Source of the DNA: Bradyrhizobium sp. CB1650
GTDB lineage: Bacteria; Pseudomonadota; Alphaproteobacteria; Rhizobiales; Xanthobacteraceae
DNA: 64,000 nt
NCBI RefSeq assembly: GCF_029761915.1
Contig: NZ_CP121695.1
Coordinates: 3,749,501 to 3,813,500, forward strand
Reading direction: 5' to 3'
The position numbers and the translations under genes were made by a program. Positions within the stretch are counted from its first letter, which is position 1. The number at the start of each line of letters is the position of its first letter. Positions 16,573 through 26,500 of this stretch are shown piece after piece. The notes under the pieces were generated by a model. The model had not been told where the DNA came from. It was given only the letters and a program-made list of their open reading frames with translations, and searched no databases.

Positions 16573-17649
16573 TTACTCTGACTTGGCTGGAGCTGGCGAA
16601 ATCTGGCTTTGAGCGAGGGCGACGGGCGCGGACGGGGCTCGCGGCAGCGAAGAGGTCTGCTCGACCGCGGGCGGCATCGGTACGGCCTGGCTCGCGCCCT
16701 GGACGGTCACCTGGCCGCGGCCGGTGACGATGCCGGCCAGCGTGCGCTTGGACTGCACGTTGAGCACGCTGACGGTATCGCCCTCGGCGCCGCTGTCGAT
16801 CGCCTTGCCGCGCGTGGTGAGATAGAGGCCCGGCACTTGGTAGATGATGGTGACGTTCTGGTCGCGCTGCACGAAGTCGGGCTTGACGATGTCGGCGACG
16901 CGGATCGGCGTGCCCGCCCGCATCGGCCGGCGGAGCTGCATGCCGACCGTGCGATCGCGCAAGGCTGGCTCGCCGCTGACTTCCGCCTTCGGCCGGCGCT
17001 CCGGCGCAATGTCGGAGGATTTGAGCAACTCGGCGCGGTCGATGTCGCGCGTCAGCACGGCGACCTCGACGGTCTCGATCGCGGTGCCGGTGAAGCGCAG
17101 CTTGGTCGGAGCCGGATTGTTGTCGTTGTTGATCTCGAAGGTCACGTCGAAGCGGCCGCTACGCGCGTCGTAACGGGTCGCGACCGGCTGCAGCGTACCG
17201 GTATTGGAGGCATCGAGCCGTAGCTCGGAGACGCCGCGGTCGAAGGTGACGTTGATGTTGGCGGCATCGCCGAGGCCAAAGCGACGCTCCAGCGCCGAGG
17301 CGACCGCGTTTTCGAGGTCCTTGTTGGCGAGGGTGCGGGCGAGCCGCGTGACCGACACCTCCTTGATGTCGCCGGTCATCACGCCGATCACCTGCTTGGC
17401 GCGCAGCACCGAGAGAACCTGCGCGACCGGCAGGGCGCCGGTGGTGCCGAGATCGGGCGAGCGGTAGACCGGGATCAGCGCGGCCGAGCCGGCATTGTCG
17501 ATGAGGTCGCCGACCCGCACGACGTCGGCGGTGACGGTGACGCTCGCGCGCAGCGTCGGCGCGGCGATCGCGTCCTCGGCCGCCTGCGCCGGCAGTGCCA
17601 GCGCTGCGAGGATGGAGATGGCGGCAAGCGTCGTTCGGATCATCGTCAT
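16573..17649 (-). CDS. flgA: flagellar P-ring assembly protein FlgA
   Basis: The 358-residue periplasmic chaperone assists assembly of the FlgI P ring. It has a signal peptide (ISILAALALPAQAAE), an N-terminal region, and a C-terminal SAF/ChapFlgA domain with VLTRDIDRAELLKSSDIAPE, MQLRRPMRAGTPIRVADIVK and the ending LNVQSKRTLAGIVTGRGQV. It is longer than the enterobacterial protein (about 220 residues), which is normal for alphaproteobacteria. It sits tightly between flgG and flgH. The partner gene flgI is not in the window. Confidence 0.93.
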   Translation of the reverse strand: MTMIRTTLAAISILAALALPAQAAEDAIAAPTLRASVTVTADVVRVGDLIDNAGSAALIPVYRSPDLGTTGALPVAQVLSVLRAKQVIGVMTGDIKEVSVTRLARTLANKDLENAVASALERRFGLGDAANINVTFDRGVSELRLDASNTGTLQPVATRYDARSGRFDVTFEINNDNNPAPTKLRFTGTAIETVEVAVLTRDIDRAELLKSSDIAPERRPKAEVSGEPALRDRTVGMQLRRPMRAGTPIRVADIVKPDFVQRDQNVTIIYQVPGLYLTTRGKAIDSGAEGDTVSVLNVQSKRTLAGIVTGRGQVTVQGASQAVPMPPAVEQTSSLPRAPSAPVALAQSQISPAPAKSE

Positions 17650-17653
17650 TACC

Positions 17654-18442
17654 TCAGCGGAACAACGCCGTGGTCGATTGCATCATCTGGTCGGCGGCGC
17701 TGATCACCTTGGCGTTCATCTCGTAGGCGCGCTGGGCCGCGATCAGGTCGCTCATCTCCGAGACGACGTCGACATTGGCCTGTTCGAGGCTGCCCTGCGT
17801 GATGTTGCCGTAACCCTCGGCGGTCGCGGTGCCGTCCTGCGGCGGGCCGGAGGAGGGCGTCTCGGTGAACTGGTTGCTGCCGACCGGCTGTAGGCCTGCC
17901 TTGTTGATGAAGCGGGTCAGGCCGATCTGGCCGAGGATGGTCGAGCTCGACGAGCCCGGCAGCGTCACCGAGACCTGACCCTGCACGTTGACGGTGAGGC
18001 CCGAAGCGTTGTTCGGGATGGTGATCGTCGGTTGCACCGGGTTGCCCTGCGCCGTGACGATGCGGCCCTGATTGTCCATCTGGAACGTGCCGTCGCGGGT
18101 GTACTGATAGGTGCCGTCCGGCATCAGGATCTTGAAGAAGCCTTCGCCCGAGATCGCGAGGTCGAGATCGTTGCCGGTCTGCGACAGCGTGCCCTGCGTC
18201 ATGCTGCGCGGCGTGCCGACGGTCTTGACGCCGCCGCCGATGTCGACGCCGACGGGCAGGATCGTGCCCTGGTCCGACGATTGCGCGCCGACGCGGCGGA
18301 TGTGCTCGTAGATCAGATCCTGGAATGCCGCCGTCTGCTTCTTGAAGCCGGTGGTGCGCAGGTTGGCGATGTTGTTGGAAATCACCTGAACGTTGAGTTC
18401 CTGTGCCGCCATTCCGGTCGCCGCGGTGTGAAGCGCCTGCAT
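17654..18442 (-). CDS. flgG: flagellar distal rod protein FlgG
   Basis: The 262-residue rod protein matches FlgG in full: N-terminal LHTAATGMAAQELNVQVISN and NIANLRTTGFKKQTAAFQDL, the central YTRDGTFQMDNQGRIVTAQG, and a C-terminal coiled segment EQANVDVVSEMSDLIAAQRA YEMNAK. It is exported by the flagellar type III system (no signal peptide). A GGGGAG site precedes the ATG at 18442. Second gene of the flgF operon. Confidence 0.96.
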   Translation of the reverse strand: MQALHTAATGMAAQELNVQVISNNIANLRTTGFKKQTAAFQDLIYEHIRRVGAQSSDQGTILPVGVDIGGGVKTVGTPRSMTQGTLSQTGNDLDLAISGEGFFKILMPDGTYQYTRDGTFQMDNQGRIVTAQGNPVQPTITIPNNASGLTVNVQGQVSVTLPGSSSSTILGQIGLTRFINKAGLQPVGSNQFTETPSSGPPQDGTATAEGYGNITQGSLEQANVDVVSEMSDLIAAQRAYEMNAKVISAADQMMQSTTALFR

Positions 18443-18458
18443 GTCAGTTCTCCCCTAA

Positions 18459-19220
18459 TCAGGCCGGAACGTCGGCGAGCTTCTCGATCGCCGATTTGTG
18501 GAGGTCGCTCTGCTGCTGCAGCAGGTTGGCGATGGCGGTGTAGCTGCGCATCACCTCGACCATGCGGCTCATCTCGCCGACCGAGTTCACGTTCGACTTC
18601 TCGATGTAGCCCTGTTGCACGGTGGACTTGGTGTCGGCCTGCTGGGTGGCGCTGCCGGTGTCATAGAGATTGGCGCCGAGCTTGGTCAGCTTGGTCGGAT
18701 CGTCAAACGACACCATGCGGATCTTGCCGCGGATCGAATCGGTCTTTGCCGTACCCTCGAGCACCGTGACGGTGCCGTCCGGAGCGACGTTGATGTCGTG
18801 GTCGGTCGGCTGGAAGGTGATCGGGCCGCCGGTGCCGAGCACGAGGTTGCCGTCGGAGGTGACGAGCTGGCCGGTGCTGTTGAGCGAGAATTTGCCGTCG
18901 CGGGTGTAGCGCTCGCCGCCATTGGCCTGCACGGCGAAATAGGCGTTGCCGCTGATCGCCATGTCGAGCGGGTTGTTGGTCGCCTCCATCGGCCCCTGGC
19001 CGACGTCGCGGAAGGTGCCGCGGTCCTGCACATAGGAGACGCGGCGGTCGGAGCCGATGAAATTGTCCTCACGCGCGTTCGAGTTGAGATATTCCTCGAA
19101 CAGCGAATGATCGGCCTTGAAGCCGTTGGTGTTGGCATTGGCGACGTTGTTGGCGATGACATCCATCTGCCGTTCCAACGTCATCTGCCGTGACAGGCCG
19201 ATCAGAAGCGCGTTCTGCAT
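18459..19220 (-). CDS. flgF: flagellar proximal rod protein FlgF
   Basis: The 253-residue rod protein has the shared rod-hook N-terminus (LSRQMTLERQMDVIANNVAN, ANTNGFKADHSLFEEYLN), the central YTRDGKFSLNSTGQLVTSDG and a C-terminal helix (EKSNVNSVGEMSRMVEVMRS). It is the first gene of the minus-strand operon flgF-flgG-flgA-flgH, as in Caulobacter. The ATG at 19220 follows AGGGGAGA. The promoter must lie in 19221-19605, shared with fliL on the other strand. Confidence 0.95.
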   Translation of the reverse strand: MQNALLIGLSRQMTLERQMDVIANNVANANTNGFKADHSLFEEYLNSNAREDNFIGSDRRVSYVQDRGTFRDVGQGPMEATNNPLDMAISGNAYFAVQANGGERYTRDGKFSLNSTGQLVTSDGNLVLGTGGPITFQPTDHDINVAPDGTVTVLEGTAKTDSIRGKIRMVSFDDPTKLTKLGANLYDTGSATQQADTKSTVQQGYIEKSNVNSVGEMSRMVEVMRSYTAIANLLQQQSDLHKSAIEKLADVPA

Positions 19221-19409
19221 CGGTTAGATCTCCCCTGAGTGAGGCCAGCCTCGTCGCTCTCCCAAGCGCCTCGGTGGTCCCGTAAGCGAGACCGTTCGGC
19301 TCTCCCAAACCGTCGGGTCTCGGTCCTGTCTCAGCGAAAGCCGTGCCAACTCGGAAAACGGCGTAATTACAATGGCTTGTAAATTCTTCGGAGGCGCAAA
19401 GGGGCGGCA

Positions 19410-19491
19410 GAAAGGTTCTGTTGACCATGTTTGCCCGGCAGATTTTTCCTAGTGCAGGGCCGATCGAAAGGTTCCGTTAACCATTATTACC
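19410..19491 (+). promoter_or_regulatory. paired direct repeats in the flgF/fliL divergent promoter region
   Basis: GAAAGGTTCTGTTGACCAT (19410-19428) and GAAAGGTTCCGTTAACCAT (19466-19484) differ at two bases and stand 56 bases apart. The second continues into TTAA-N7-TACC, a partial CtrA-type box. The flanking sequence 19221-19605 holds no gene; it is the divergent regulatory region of the two flagellar operons. Confidence 0.45.
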
Positions 19492-19605
19492 GTAGCGTTT
19501 GCGTGTAAGAGGAGCGCATCGCGCTGGGGCATTTGTATCGCGTCACTGTCTGCCAGGAGGCTTCGCTCTTTCGATCCGTCAAGAGATGAGCGAGCCCTAT
19601 CGACT

Positions 19606-20103
19606 ATGGCAGAGAATGAAGCGGAAGGTGGCGCAGCCGCTGAGGGCGCGGAAGCCGCTGCACCGAAGAACAAGCTCAAGCTGATCATCATGGCCGTCGG
19701 CCTGCTCGCCGTCCTCGGCGCCGGCGCTGCGAGCTGGTTCTTCTTCCACCATGGCGACGACGAGCATCATGCCGAGGCGGCGCCGCCGCCGAAGCCGCCG
19801 GCCTTCGTCGACGTGCCCGACATGATGGTCAACCTCGCCGGCGCCCCCGGCGAGCGCGTGCAATATCTGCGGCTGAAGATCGTGCTGGAACTGAACGAAG
19901 AGAAGCAGATCGAGGCGATCAAGCCGACGATGCCGCGCGTCACCGACATCTTCCAGACCTATGTCCGGGAATTGCGGCCCTCCGACCTCAACGGCTCGGC
20001 CGGCATCTTCCGCCTCAAGGAGGAGCTGACCAAGCGCGTCAATGCGGCGGTCGCGCCGATCCAGGTCAGCGCGGTGCTGTTCAAGGAAGTCGTGGTGCAG
20101 TGA
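19606..20103 (+). CDS. fliL: flagellar basal-body-associated protein FliL
   Basis: The 165-residue inner-membrane protein has one N-terminal helix (KLIIMAVGLLAVLGAGAASWF) and a periplasmic FliL domain: FVDVPDMMVNLAGAPGERVQ YLRLKIVLEL, ending VSAVLFKEVVVQ. FliL surrounds the stator and tunes motor torque. A short His/acid-rich linker (HHGDDEHH) follows the helix. It is the first gene of fliL-fliM-DUF6468-motE. Confidence 0.95.
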   Translation: MAENEAEGGAAAEGAEAAAPKNKLKLIIMAVGLLAVLGAGAASWFFFHHGDDEHHAEAAPPPKPPAFVDVPDMMVNLAGAPGERVQYLRLKIVLELNEEKQIEAIKPTMPRVTDIFQTYVRELRPSDLNGSAGIFRLKEELTKRVNAAVAPIQVSAVLFKEVVVQ

Positions 20104-20121
20104 GACGGATGGGCTAGCGCC

Positions 20122-21324
20122 ATGGCGGGCAACGATGCAGTCGACCAGGATGCCATAGCCGCCCAATGGGAGGCCTCGCTTGATTCCGAGGATCCCGCGG
20201 AGGCCGCGAAGGCTGCTGCCGAGAACGAACTATCGGAGACCATGGCCCTGCAATGGGCCGCCATGGTCGAAGACGGCAGCCGCGATCTCGGCAACGGCAA
20301 GAACTCAGGCGAACGCGTGCTGTCGCAGGAGGAGATCGACAATCTCCTCGGCTTCGCGGTCGGTGACGTCACGCTGGATGACCATTCCGGCATCCGCGCG
20401 ATCATCGATTCGGCGATGGTCTCCTACGAGCGCCTGCCGATGCTCGAAATCGTCTTCGACCGCTTGGTGCGGTTGTTGACGACAAGCTTGCGCAATTTCA
20501 CTTCGGACAATGTCGAAGTGTCGCTCGACCGCATCACCTCGGTGCGCTTCGGCGACTACATGAACTCGATCCCGCTGCCGGCCGTGCTCTCGGTGTTCAA
20601 GGCCGAGGAGTGGGAAAACTTTGGAATGGCCACGGTCGATTCCAACCTGATCTACTCGATGATCGACGTGCTGCTCGGCGGCCGCCGCGGTACGAGCCAG
20701 CTCCGCATCGAGGGCCGTCCCTACACCACGATCGAGACCGAGCTGGTCAAGCGGCTGGTCCAGGTGGTGCTGACCGACGCCGAGCAGGCGTTCCGGCCTC
20801 TGTCGCCGGTCACCTTCACGATCGACCGGCTGGAGACCAATCCGCGCTTTGCCGCGATCAGCCGGCCCGCGAACGCCGCGATCCTGGTGCGCCTGCGCAT
20901 CGACATGGAAGATCGTGGCGGCAACATCGAGCTGTTGCTGCCCTACGCGACCATCGAGCCGATCCGGGGCGTCCTGCTCCAGATGTTCATGGGCGAGAAG
21001 TTCGGCCGCGACCCGATCTGGGAAGGTCATTTCGCCACCGAGATCGTGCAGGCCGAGATCGCCGTCGATGCCGTGCTCTACGAGGCCGAGATTCCGCTCA
21101 AGCAACTGATGCGGCTGAAGGTCGGCGACACGCTGCCGCTGGAAATGCGCGCCGACGCCAACGTGACCGTGCGCTGCGGCAACGTCATGCTCACCGAGGG
21201 GCGGATGGGGCGGGTCGGTGACCGCGTCGCGATCCGCGTGACGAAACCCCTGCGCAAGCCAGGTACGACACTTGCGATGTTCGAGAAGGTGGACGAACAG
21301 AACAGGATGATGGAGGCCCCATGA
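20122..21324 (+). CDS. fliM: flagellar motor switch protein FliM
   Basis: The 400-residue C-ring protein carries LSQEEIDNLLGF near residue 70 (CheY/FliN contact region), the CheC-like middle domain with ERLPMLEIVFDRLVRLLTTS LRNFTSDNVEV and LGGRRGTSQL, and a C-terminal SpoA domain (LKVGDTLPLEMRADANVTVR). The N-terminal extension of about 60 residues before the EIDxLL motif is longer than in enterobacteria but usual in this class. It begins 18 bases after fliL. The fliN and fliG partners are outside the window. Confidence 0.95.
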   Translation: MAGNDAVDQDAIAAQWEASLDSEDPAEAAKAAAENELSETMALQWAAMVEDGSRDLGNGKNSGERVLSQEEIDNLLGFAVGDVTLDDHSGIRAIIDSAMVSYERLPMLEIVFDRLVRLLTTSLRNFTSDNVEVSLDRITSVRFGDYMNSIPLPAVLSVFKAEEWENFGMATVDSNLIYSMIDVLLGGRRGTSQLRIEGRPYTTIETELVKRLVQVVLTDAEQAFRPLSPVTFTIDRLETNPRFAAISRPANAAILVRLRIDMEDRGGNIELLLPYATIEPIRGVLLQMFMGEKFGRDPIWEGHFATEIVQAEIAVDAVLYEAEIPLKQLMRLKVGDTLPLEMRADANVTVRCGNVMLTEGRMGRVGDRVAIRVTKPLRKPGTTLAMFEKVDEQNRMMEAP

Positions 21325-21767
21325 ACCACTCCCTGGGAATGGCGATCGAGACGCTGGTGGCTATCCTGCTGATGCTGACGATCGGCTACTGTATCCTGCT
21401 CAACAAGCGGCTGACACGGCTGAAGGCGGACGAGCACTCGCTGAAGGCGGTCATCGCCGAACTGATCACCGCGACGGAAATTGCCGAGCGCGCGATCGGC
21501 GGGCTGAAGCTCGCCGTGCGCGACGTCAACGAGAATCTCGGCAGCCAGCTCGCGGCCGCGACCCAGATGTCCGACCAGCTCTACAAGCAGCTCGGCGAGG
21601 CCGACAACGTGGTGCGCCGCCTTTCCAAGATCGCGATCGCCGCGCGCCCCGTGACCAATCCGGAAACGATCGCCGCGCCGGCGGCCAAGCCGTCGTCGGC
21701 GAAGGCGGTGGCGGCTGCGGCCGAAGCGTTTTCCGAACGCAGAAAGTCCAACGGTCTCGCCGCATGA
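21321..21767 (+). CDS. DUF6468 protein of the flagellar cluster
   Basis: The 148-residue product has one N-terminal membrane helix (MAIETLVAILLMLTIGYCIL), then a helical stretch with LNKRLTRLKADEHSLKAVIA ELITATEIAERAI, then an Ala-rich tail. This matches the family (DUF6468) found downstream of fliM in alphaproteobacteria; its job is not established. The start overlaps the fliM stop (ATGA), indicating coupled translation. A role at the motor membrane is inferred from position. Confidence 0.75.
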   Translation: MNHSLGMAIETLVAILLMLTIGYCILLNKRLTRLKADEHSLKAVIAELITATEIAERAIGGLKLAVRDVNENLGSQLAAATQMSDQLYKQLGEADNVVRRLSKIAIAARPVTNPETIAAPAAKPSSAKAVAAAAEAFSERRKSNGLAA

Positions 21768-21776
21768 AGTCCAGGT

Positions 21777-22535
21777 ATGAAGTCCTTTCGTAACATCCGC
21801 GTCATTCCCGTCGTGCTGCTCGCGGTCGCAGGTCTCGCCACGCTGAAGGTGGCGGGCCTCGTGATCAACGGCGGCTATGTGTTCGATTACCAGCCGAATC
21901 CAACGAAGAAATCCTGGGCCGAGGAGAATCTGAATTTCCCGACCGGGCGAGAGGACCCTGATATCACCGGATCGACGCATGGAGCGCCGAAAGAGGCCCC
22001 CAAGCCGGCCGCGCCCGAGACCAAACCGGAGGGCACTGCGGTCAAGCTGGAGGAGAACCAGGCGCAGGTCTCGGCCTCGGAGCGCGCCATCCTCGAGCGC
22101 CTGCAGGCGCGCCGCCAGGAGATCGAGTCCCGGCAGCGCGAGATCGACATCCGCGAGAGCTTGCTGAAGTCGGCCGAGAAGCGAATCGAATCCAAGGTCG
22201 AGGAGATGAAGGCGGTGGAGTCCCGCATCTCCGCGACCGCGGCCGAACAGAAGGCCGCCGAAGCCCAGCGCATGAAGGGCCTCGTCATTATGTATGAGGG
22301 CATGAAGCCGAAGGATGCCGCACGGGTGTTCGACCGGCTCGAGATGAGCGTGCTGATCGAGATCGCCTCGCAGATCGCCCCGCGAAAGATGTCGGATATC
22401 ATGGGCTTGATGTCGCCCGAAGCCGCCGAGCGGCTGACGGTCGAAATGGCGCGCCGTGCCGGCGGCGGAGATCAATCCGCGTCCGCCGCCGATCTCCCCA
22501 AGATCGACGGCAAGCCGACGCAAAAGCCGAACTGA
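21777..22535 (+). CDS. motE: MotE-like flagellar periplasmic chaperone
   Basis: The 252-residue product has an N-terminal membrane anchor (IPVVLLAVAGLATLKVAGLV), a long coiled coil (about residues 95-170, AILERLQARRQEIESRQREI) and a C-terminal MgtE-N-type domain: LVIMYEGMKPKDAARVFDRL, EIASQIAPRKMSDIMGLMSP. This is the layout of rhizobial MotE, which folds or stabilises MotC at the stator. motC is not in the window. It starts nine bases after the DUF6468 gene and closes the fliL operon. Confidence 0.85.
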   Translation: MKSFRNIRVIPVVLLAVAGLATLKVAGLVINGGYVFDYQPNPTKKSWAEENLNFPTGREDPDITGSTHGAPKEAPKPAAPETKPEGTAVKLEENQAQVSASERAILERLQARRQEIESRQREIDIRESLLKSAEKRIESKVEEMKAVESRISATAAEQKAAEAQRMKGLVIMYEGMKPKDAARVFDRLEMSVLIEIASQIAPRKMSDIMGLMSPEAAERLTVEMARRAGGGDQSASAADLPKIDGKPTQKPN

Positions 22536-22546
22536 CCCGTGGCGCG

Positions 22547-22801
22547 CTACTTTGCCCGCCGCGGCTGACCGCTATGTGCGGCAAGCTTGGCAGTCGTCAT
22601 GTCGAGCCAAGTCTTGCCGGGTAGCGTCGTCTTCAATTGTTGCCTGACACCCGCCGCCTTCGTGACGCGGGTCACGAGATTGAGCGTGCTGTGGCAATCG
22701 GCACATTCATAGAGCTTCATGGCATATCCGCGAGAGACTGGAATAATGGCCACCAGTGCTCTCGCTCTGCTACACACAGTGCAGTTGGCTTCTCCGCGCA
22801 T
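22547..22801 (-). CDS. small zinc-ribbon protein, unknown function
   Basis: From the ATG at 22801 the 84-residue product shows two CxxC pairs (MRGEANCTVCSRARAL and MKLYECADCHSTLNLVTR), a zinc-ribbon arrangement, followed by a basic tail. A G-rich site precedes that ATG; the internal ATG at 22720 would lose the first CxxC. It converges on motE with 11 bases between stop codons. No known partner. Confidence 0.5.
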   Translation of the reverse strand: MRGEANCTVCSRARALVAIIPVSRGYAMKLYECADCHSTLNLVTRVTKAAGVRQQLKTTLPGKTWLDMTTAKLAAHSGQPRRAK

Positions 22802-23115
22802 CGATCGACCCCCCAACCTGACCAATCCGAATTTGCGTCGCGGCGACATCACCAATGCAGTCTGAGTCGCTCGTCGTCCGCAACAGCTTGAGGGTTGTGC
22901 GGACGTGCGCAGCAACCAACCAGACTTGCCGGGCGCAGCCTGCGCTGCGCAAGCTCAACATGCGCAGCCGTTCGCGCCGCGGCTGCAGTGAGCGCGAGCT
23001 TCACCCTGTAAGGATGCGATGAGTTGACGCGTCCAAGTGTGAACTGAAATACACTTGCCTTGGATGGATTGTCCTAAAGTTGGGCTATCCGCCATCAGCG
23101 TCGCGGGAGGGAGCA
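22802..23115. other. intergenic, no gene recognised
   Basis: This stretch holds GC-rich inverted repeats such as GCGCAGCCTGCGCTGCGC near 22935 but no supported frame. Confidence 0.45.
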
Positions 23116-23319
23116 ATGAACTACTGCTCGTCCGCAGCGGAACGCGCGATCGAGGCCGTCAACCGTCTGCTTGTTGCTGCAATGACGTCTGCCTGGACAT
23201 CCACGTTGAACCATCAGCACGTAGTGCTGCCCGCGGAGGAAGCTGACGGAGTTTCGTCGCCGGTCGTGGAGGATTCCGCGAAGATGGCGGATCACCGGCG
23301 GATGGCGGCAGAGTGTTAA
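23116..23319 (+). CDS. short hypothetical protein
   Basis: The 67-residue frame MNYCSSAAERAIEAVNRLLV... has a good GGAGGGAGCA site directly before the ATG at 23116, but no recognised domain, signal or membrane segment. Its 3' part overlaps the upstream CtrA-type half box of the TPR gene. It could be a real small gene or chance. Confidence 0.3.
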   Translation: MNYCSSAAERAIEAVNRLLVAAMTSAWTSTLNHQHVVLPAEEADGVSSPVVEDSAKMADHRRMAAEC

Positions 23320-23330
23320 CAACTCCTTGA
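23316..23330 (+). promoter_or_regulatory. partial CtrA-type box
   Basis: TTAA at 23316-23319, seven bases, then TTGA at 23327-23330: one base off the TTAA-N7-TTAA site bound by the cell-cycle regulator CtrA. It lies 92 bases upstream of a perfect box. Confidence 0.35.
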
Positions 23331-23421
23331 GGGCCGGCTCCGCGGATTCGATGTGCGAACGCATGGGCTCTCGTGCCGGGCATCTCAAGCTTCTGCGCCA
23401 AGTTGGTTCGTCAAGACAGCA

Positions 23422-23436
23422 TTAACAAGTCCTTAA
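23422..23436 (+). promoter_or_regulatory. CtrA-binding box upstream of the TPR gene
   Basis: TTAA at 23422-23425 and TTAA at 23433-23436 with a 7-base spacer match the CtrA consensus exactly. The site is about 70 bases before the TPR gene start, the normal promoter position. Confidence 0.6.
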
Positions 23437-23504
23437 TTGGCAAAACCTACATTCGAGGGTAAGGCCGGCGCCATTGCCGGCAAGGACCGTCGAACCCGGA
23501 AGAA

Positions 23505-26500
23505 ATGCCGCCAATGGCGCAGAAAGCCGCCGCTGGATTTGTGTCGCGAGCCCGCGCCCTGGCGCGAGCGCTGCCGCGCCATGTCCTTTTGGCTCCTGCG
23601 CTCGCGGCTTGCCTTCTGATCGGCCCGAACCCGGCAGCCCGCGCCGCCGATTCGATCCGGGGCGAGGCGACCTTTTCGGCCGCGGGCGGCTTTGCCCGTC
23701 TCGTGATCAAGCTCGGCGAAGATGTTCCCTCGGAGGTGACGACCGCGGGCTCGATCCTCATCATCCGCTTCGACCGGCCGGTCGATGTTCCCGTCGATCG
23801 CGTTCCGGAAGGCGCGCCGGACTACGTCAACTCCGCCCGCCGCGACCCCGACGGCGGGGCGATCCGGCTGTCGCTGGCGCGGCGCGTCACCGTCAACACC
23901 ATGAATGCCGGCGAACGTACCTTCATCGACTTGCTGCCGGACGGCTGGAAAGGTCCGCCACCGCCTCTGCCGATGGACGTGGTCAAGGAACTGGCCGAGC
24001 GTGCGCGGGTCGCCGAGCGCGCGTTGCGGGCCCAGCGCGCAGCAGCCGAGACCAAGAAGCGTCCGCCGATCCGCGTGCGCGCCTCGGTGCAACCGACCTT
24101 CGTGCGCTTCGTGTTCGAGATGCCCGAGGGTATCGGCGTGTCTTCGGTCCTCAACGAGCAGAAGCTCACGCTCGCCTTCAACGCCAATCTCAATTTCGAC
24201 CTGGCCGATGCGGTCGTCGCCGCGCCGCCCAACGTCGCCTCGATCAAGCAGAAGGCCGACATCGACCAGACCACCGTCGACATCGCGCTGATCGGCGATG
24301 CCGACGTGCACTCGTTCCGCGACGAGAAGAACTACGTCGTCGACGTTGCCTTCCAGCCGGACAAGGGCAGGGCCGCCGCGACGCCCGAGGCGGTGATCGC
24401 GCAGGCCAAACCCGCCGGCGCGCACGGACCGCGTCCGGCCGCCGACAAGCCTGCGGCCGAGAAGCTGAAGGAGACCCATCGCGAGGTCTCGCCGCCGACG
24501 TCCGAGGCGATCGCCCGCGAAGCGAGGATCGAGATCAAGCCTGAGGGCAAGCCGGAAGCCGCAGCCGCCGCGGCGCCTGCCGAAGCAGCGAAGCCCGCGT
24601 CAGAGGCGGCCGCCACCGAAGCGCCGCACGCCGCTGAAGCGCCCAAGCCCGCTGCGCCCGCAACCGAAGTCGCTGCACCGGTCGTTCCTCCCAGGCCGGT
24701 GGAGCCCGCCGCCGTCGAGGCGTCCAAGGAAACGGTAAAAGAGGCTGCGAAGGACCCGATCAAGGAAGCGCCCAAGGAGCCAGCCAAAGAACCGGCCAAA
24801 GAAACTGATAGGGCCGCTTCCTCCTCCGAGGCGCCGGCGGCGCCGCAGCCCGCTGCGGCGGCCAGCGTCGACGTGCGCCGCGACAGCGACGGTCTGCGCG
24901 TGACGTTCCCGCTTCAGGTCGCAACGCCCGCGGCGGCGTTCCGCCGCGGCGACACCGTGTGGCTGGTGTTCGACTCCTCCAAGCCGATCGACGTCGAGGC
25001 GATCCGCGCCAAGGGCGGCGCGATGATCGGCGAGGTCGGCCGCCTGCCGCTCGCCAAGGGACAGGCGGTCCGCATCCGTCTCACCCGTCCGCTGGTTTAC
25101 TCGCTGACCAGCGAGGAGCTCGGCAAGGAGACGAACTGGCTGCTCACGCTCGCCGACAAGATCCAGGCGACGCCGTTGCCCTTGATGATCTCGCGCAACA
25201 TCACCGATCCCGCGCTTGCCAACATCGCGATCCCCTTCGCCGCTCCCGGCCTGCTGCACAAGCTCACCGATCCCGATGCCGGCGACACGCTCTACGTCGT
25301 CACCGCACAGCGGCCGATCCGCGGCTTCATCAAGCGCCAGGATCTTGTCGATCTCTCGCTGCTGGAATCCGCGCACGGCATCGCCATCCGGCCGAATTCC
25401 GACGAGGTCGGCGTCGAGGTCGGGTCCGACAAGGTCATTTTGGGCAAGAAGGGCGGACTGACGCTGTCGCCCGTCGACATCTCGGCCGAGCGGGCGCCGA
25501 CGGCGGTGCGGCCGGTCTTCAGTCCGGAAGGCTGGCGCAAGGGCCAGTCCGAAAATTTCATCGTGCGTCAAAGTGACTTGGTCACGGCGATTTCGGCCGT
25601 CGAACCGGCGCAGCGCTCGTTGCCGAGGCTCGAGCTCGCGCAGTTCTACATGTCGCGTGGCATGTATCACGAGGCCAAGGCCATCACCGACGTCATGCTG
25701 AGCGATCCCCTGAACAAGGAGGAGAGCGGCGCGCTGATCATGCATGCGATCGCGAGCATTCTGATCGGTCGTCCGGCGCAGGGCCTGAAGGATCTCGCCA
25801 ATCCCGTGATCGGCAACAGCCACGATTCGCAGCTCTGGAAGGCGCTCGCCTTCGCGCGCCAGGGTAAGTGGGCGGATGCGCGCGAGAAGTTCAAGAATGT
25901 CGAGTTCGCCATCGCCTCACTGCCGCTCGATGTCCAGCGCATCGTGACGATGGACGCCATGCGCGCCGCGCTCGAGGTGAAGGACTATGCCGGTGCCTCC
26001 AAGCGCCGCAGCGAGATCGAGGTGGTCGGCGTTCCGCCCGAGACGGCGCCCGGCTTTGCCGTGCTGCGCGGCCGGCTCGCCGAGGCGCTCGGCCACGACA
26101 AGGATGCGCTCGACGACTACAAGTTTGCGGTCGGCTCGAACGACCGGCAAGCGGCGGCCGAGGCCAAGCAGCTCGAGATCGCGCTCCGGCAGAAGCGCGA
26201 CGAGATCACCAAGGAAGACGCGCTGCGCGAGCTCGAGGTGCTTTCGATGACCTGGCGGGGCGACGCCATCGAGGTGAAGACGCTCCAGATGCTGGCGCAG
26301 ATGTATGCCGAGATCGGGCGCTACCGCGATGCGCTCGCGGCGGCGCGGACCGCAACCAAGCTGCAGCCGAACGCCGAGGCCTCGCGGCAGGCGCAGGATC
26401 TCGCATCCGAGCTCTTCACGCAGATATTCCTAGGGCCCAAGGGCGACGAGTTGCCGCCGATCGAGGCGCTCGGGATGTTCTACGAGTTCCGCGAGCTGAC

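Noticed and set aside
21078..22523. 481-codon minus-strand frame
   Set aside because: Shadow of fliM, the DUF6468 gene and motE on the plus strand, with His/Arg/Asp-rich antisense composition.
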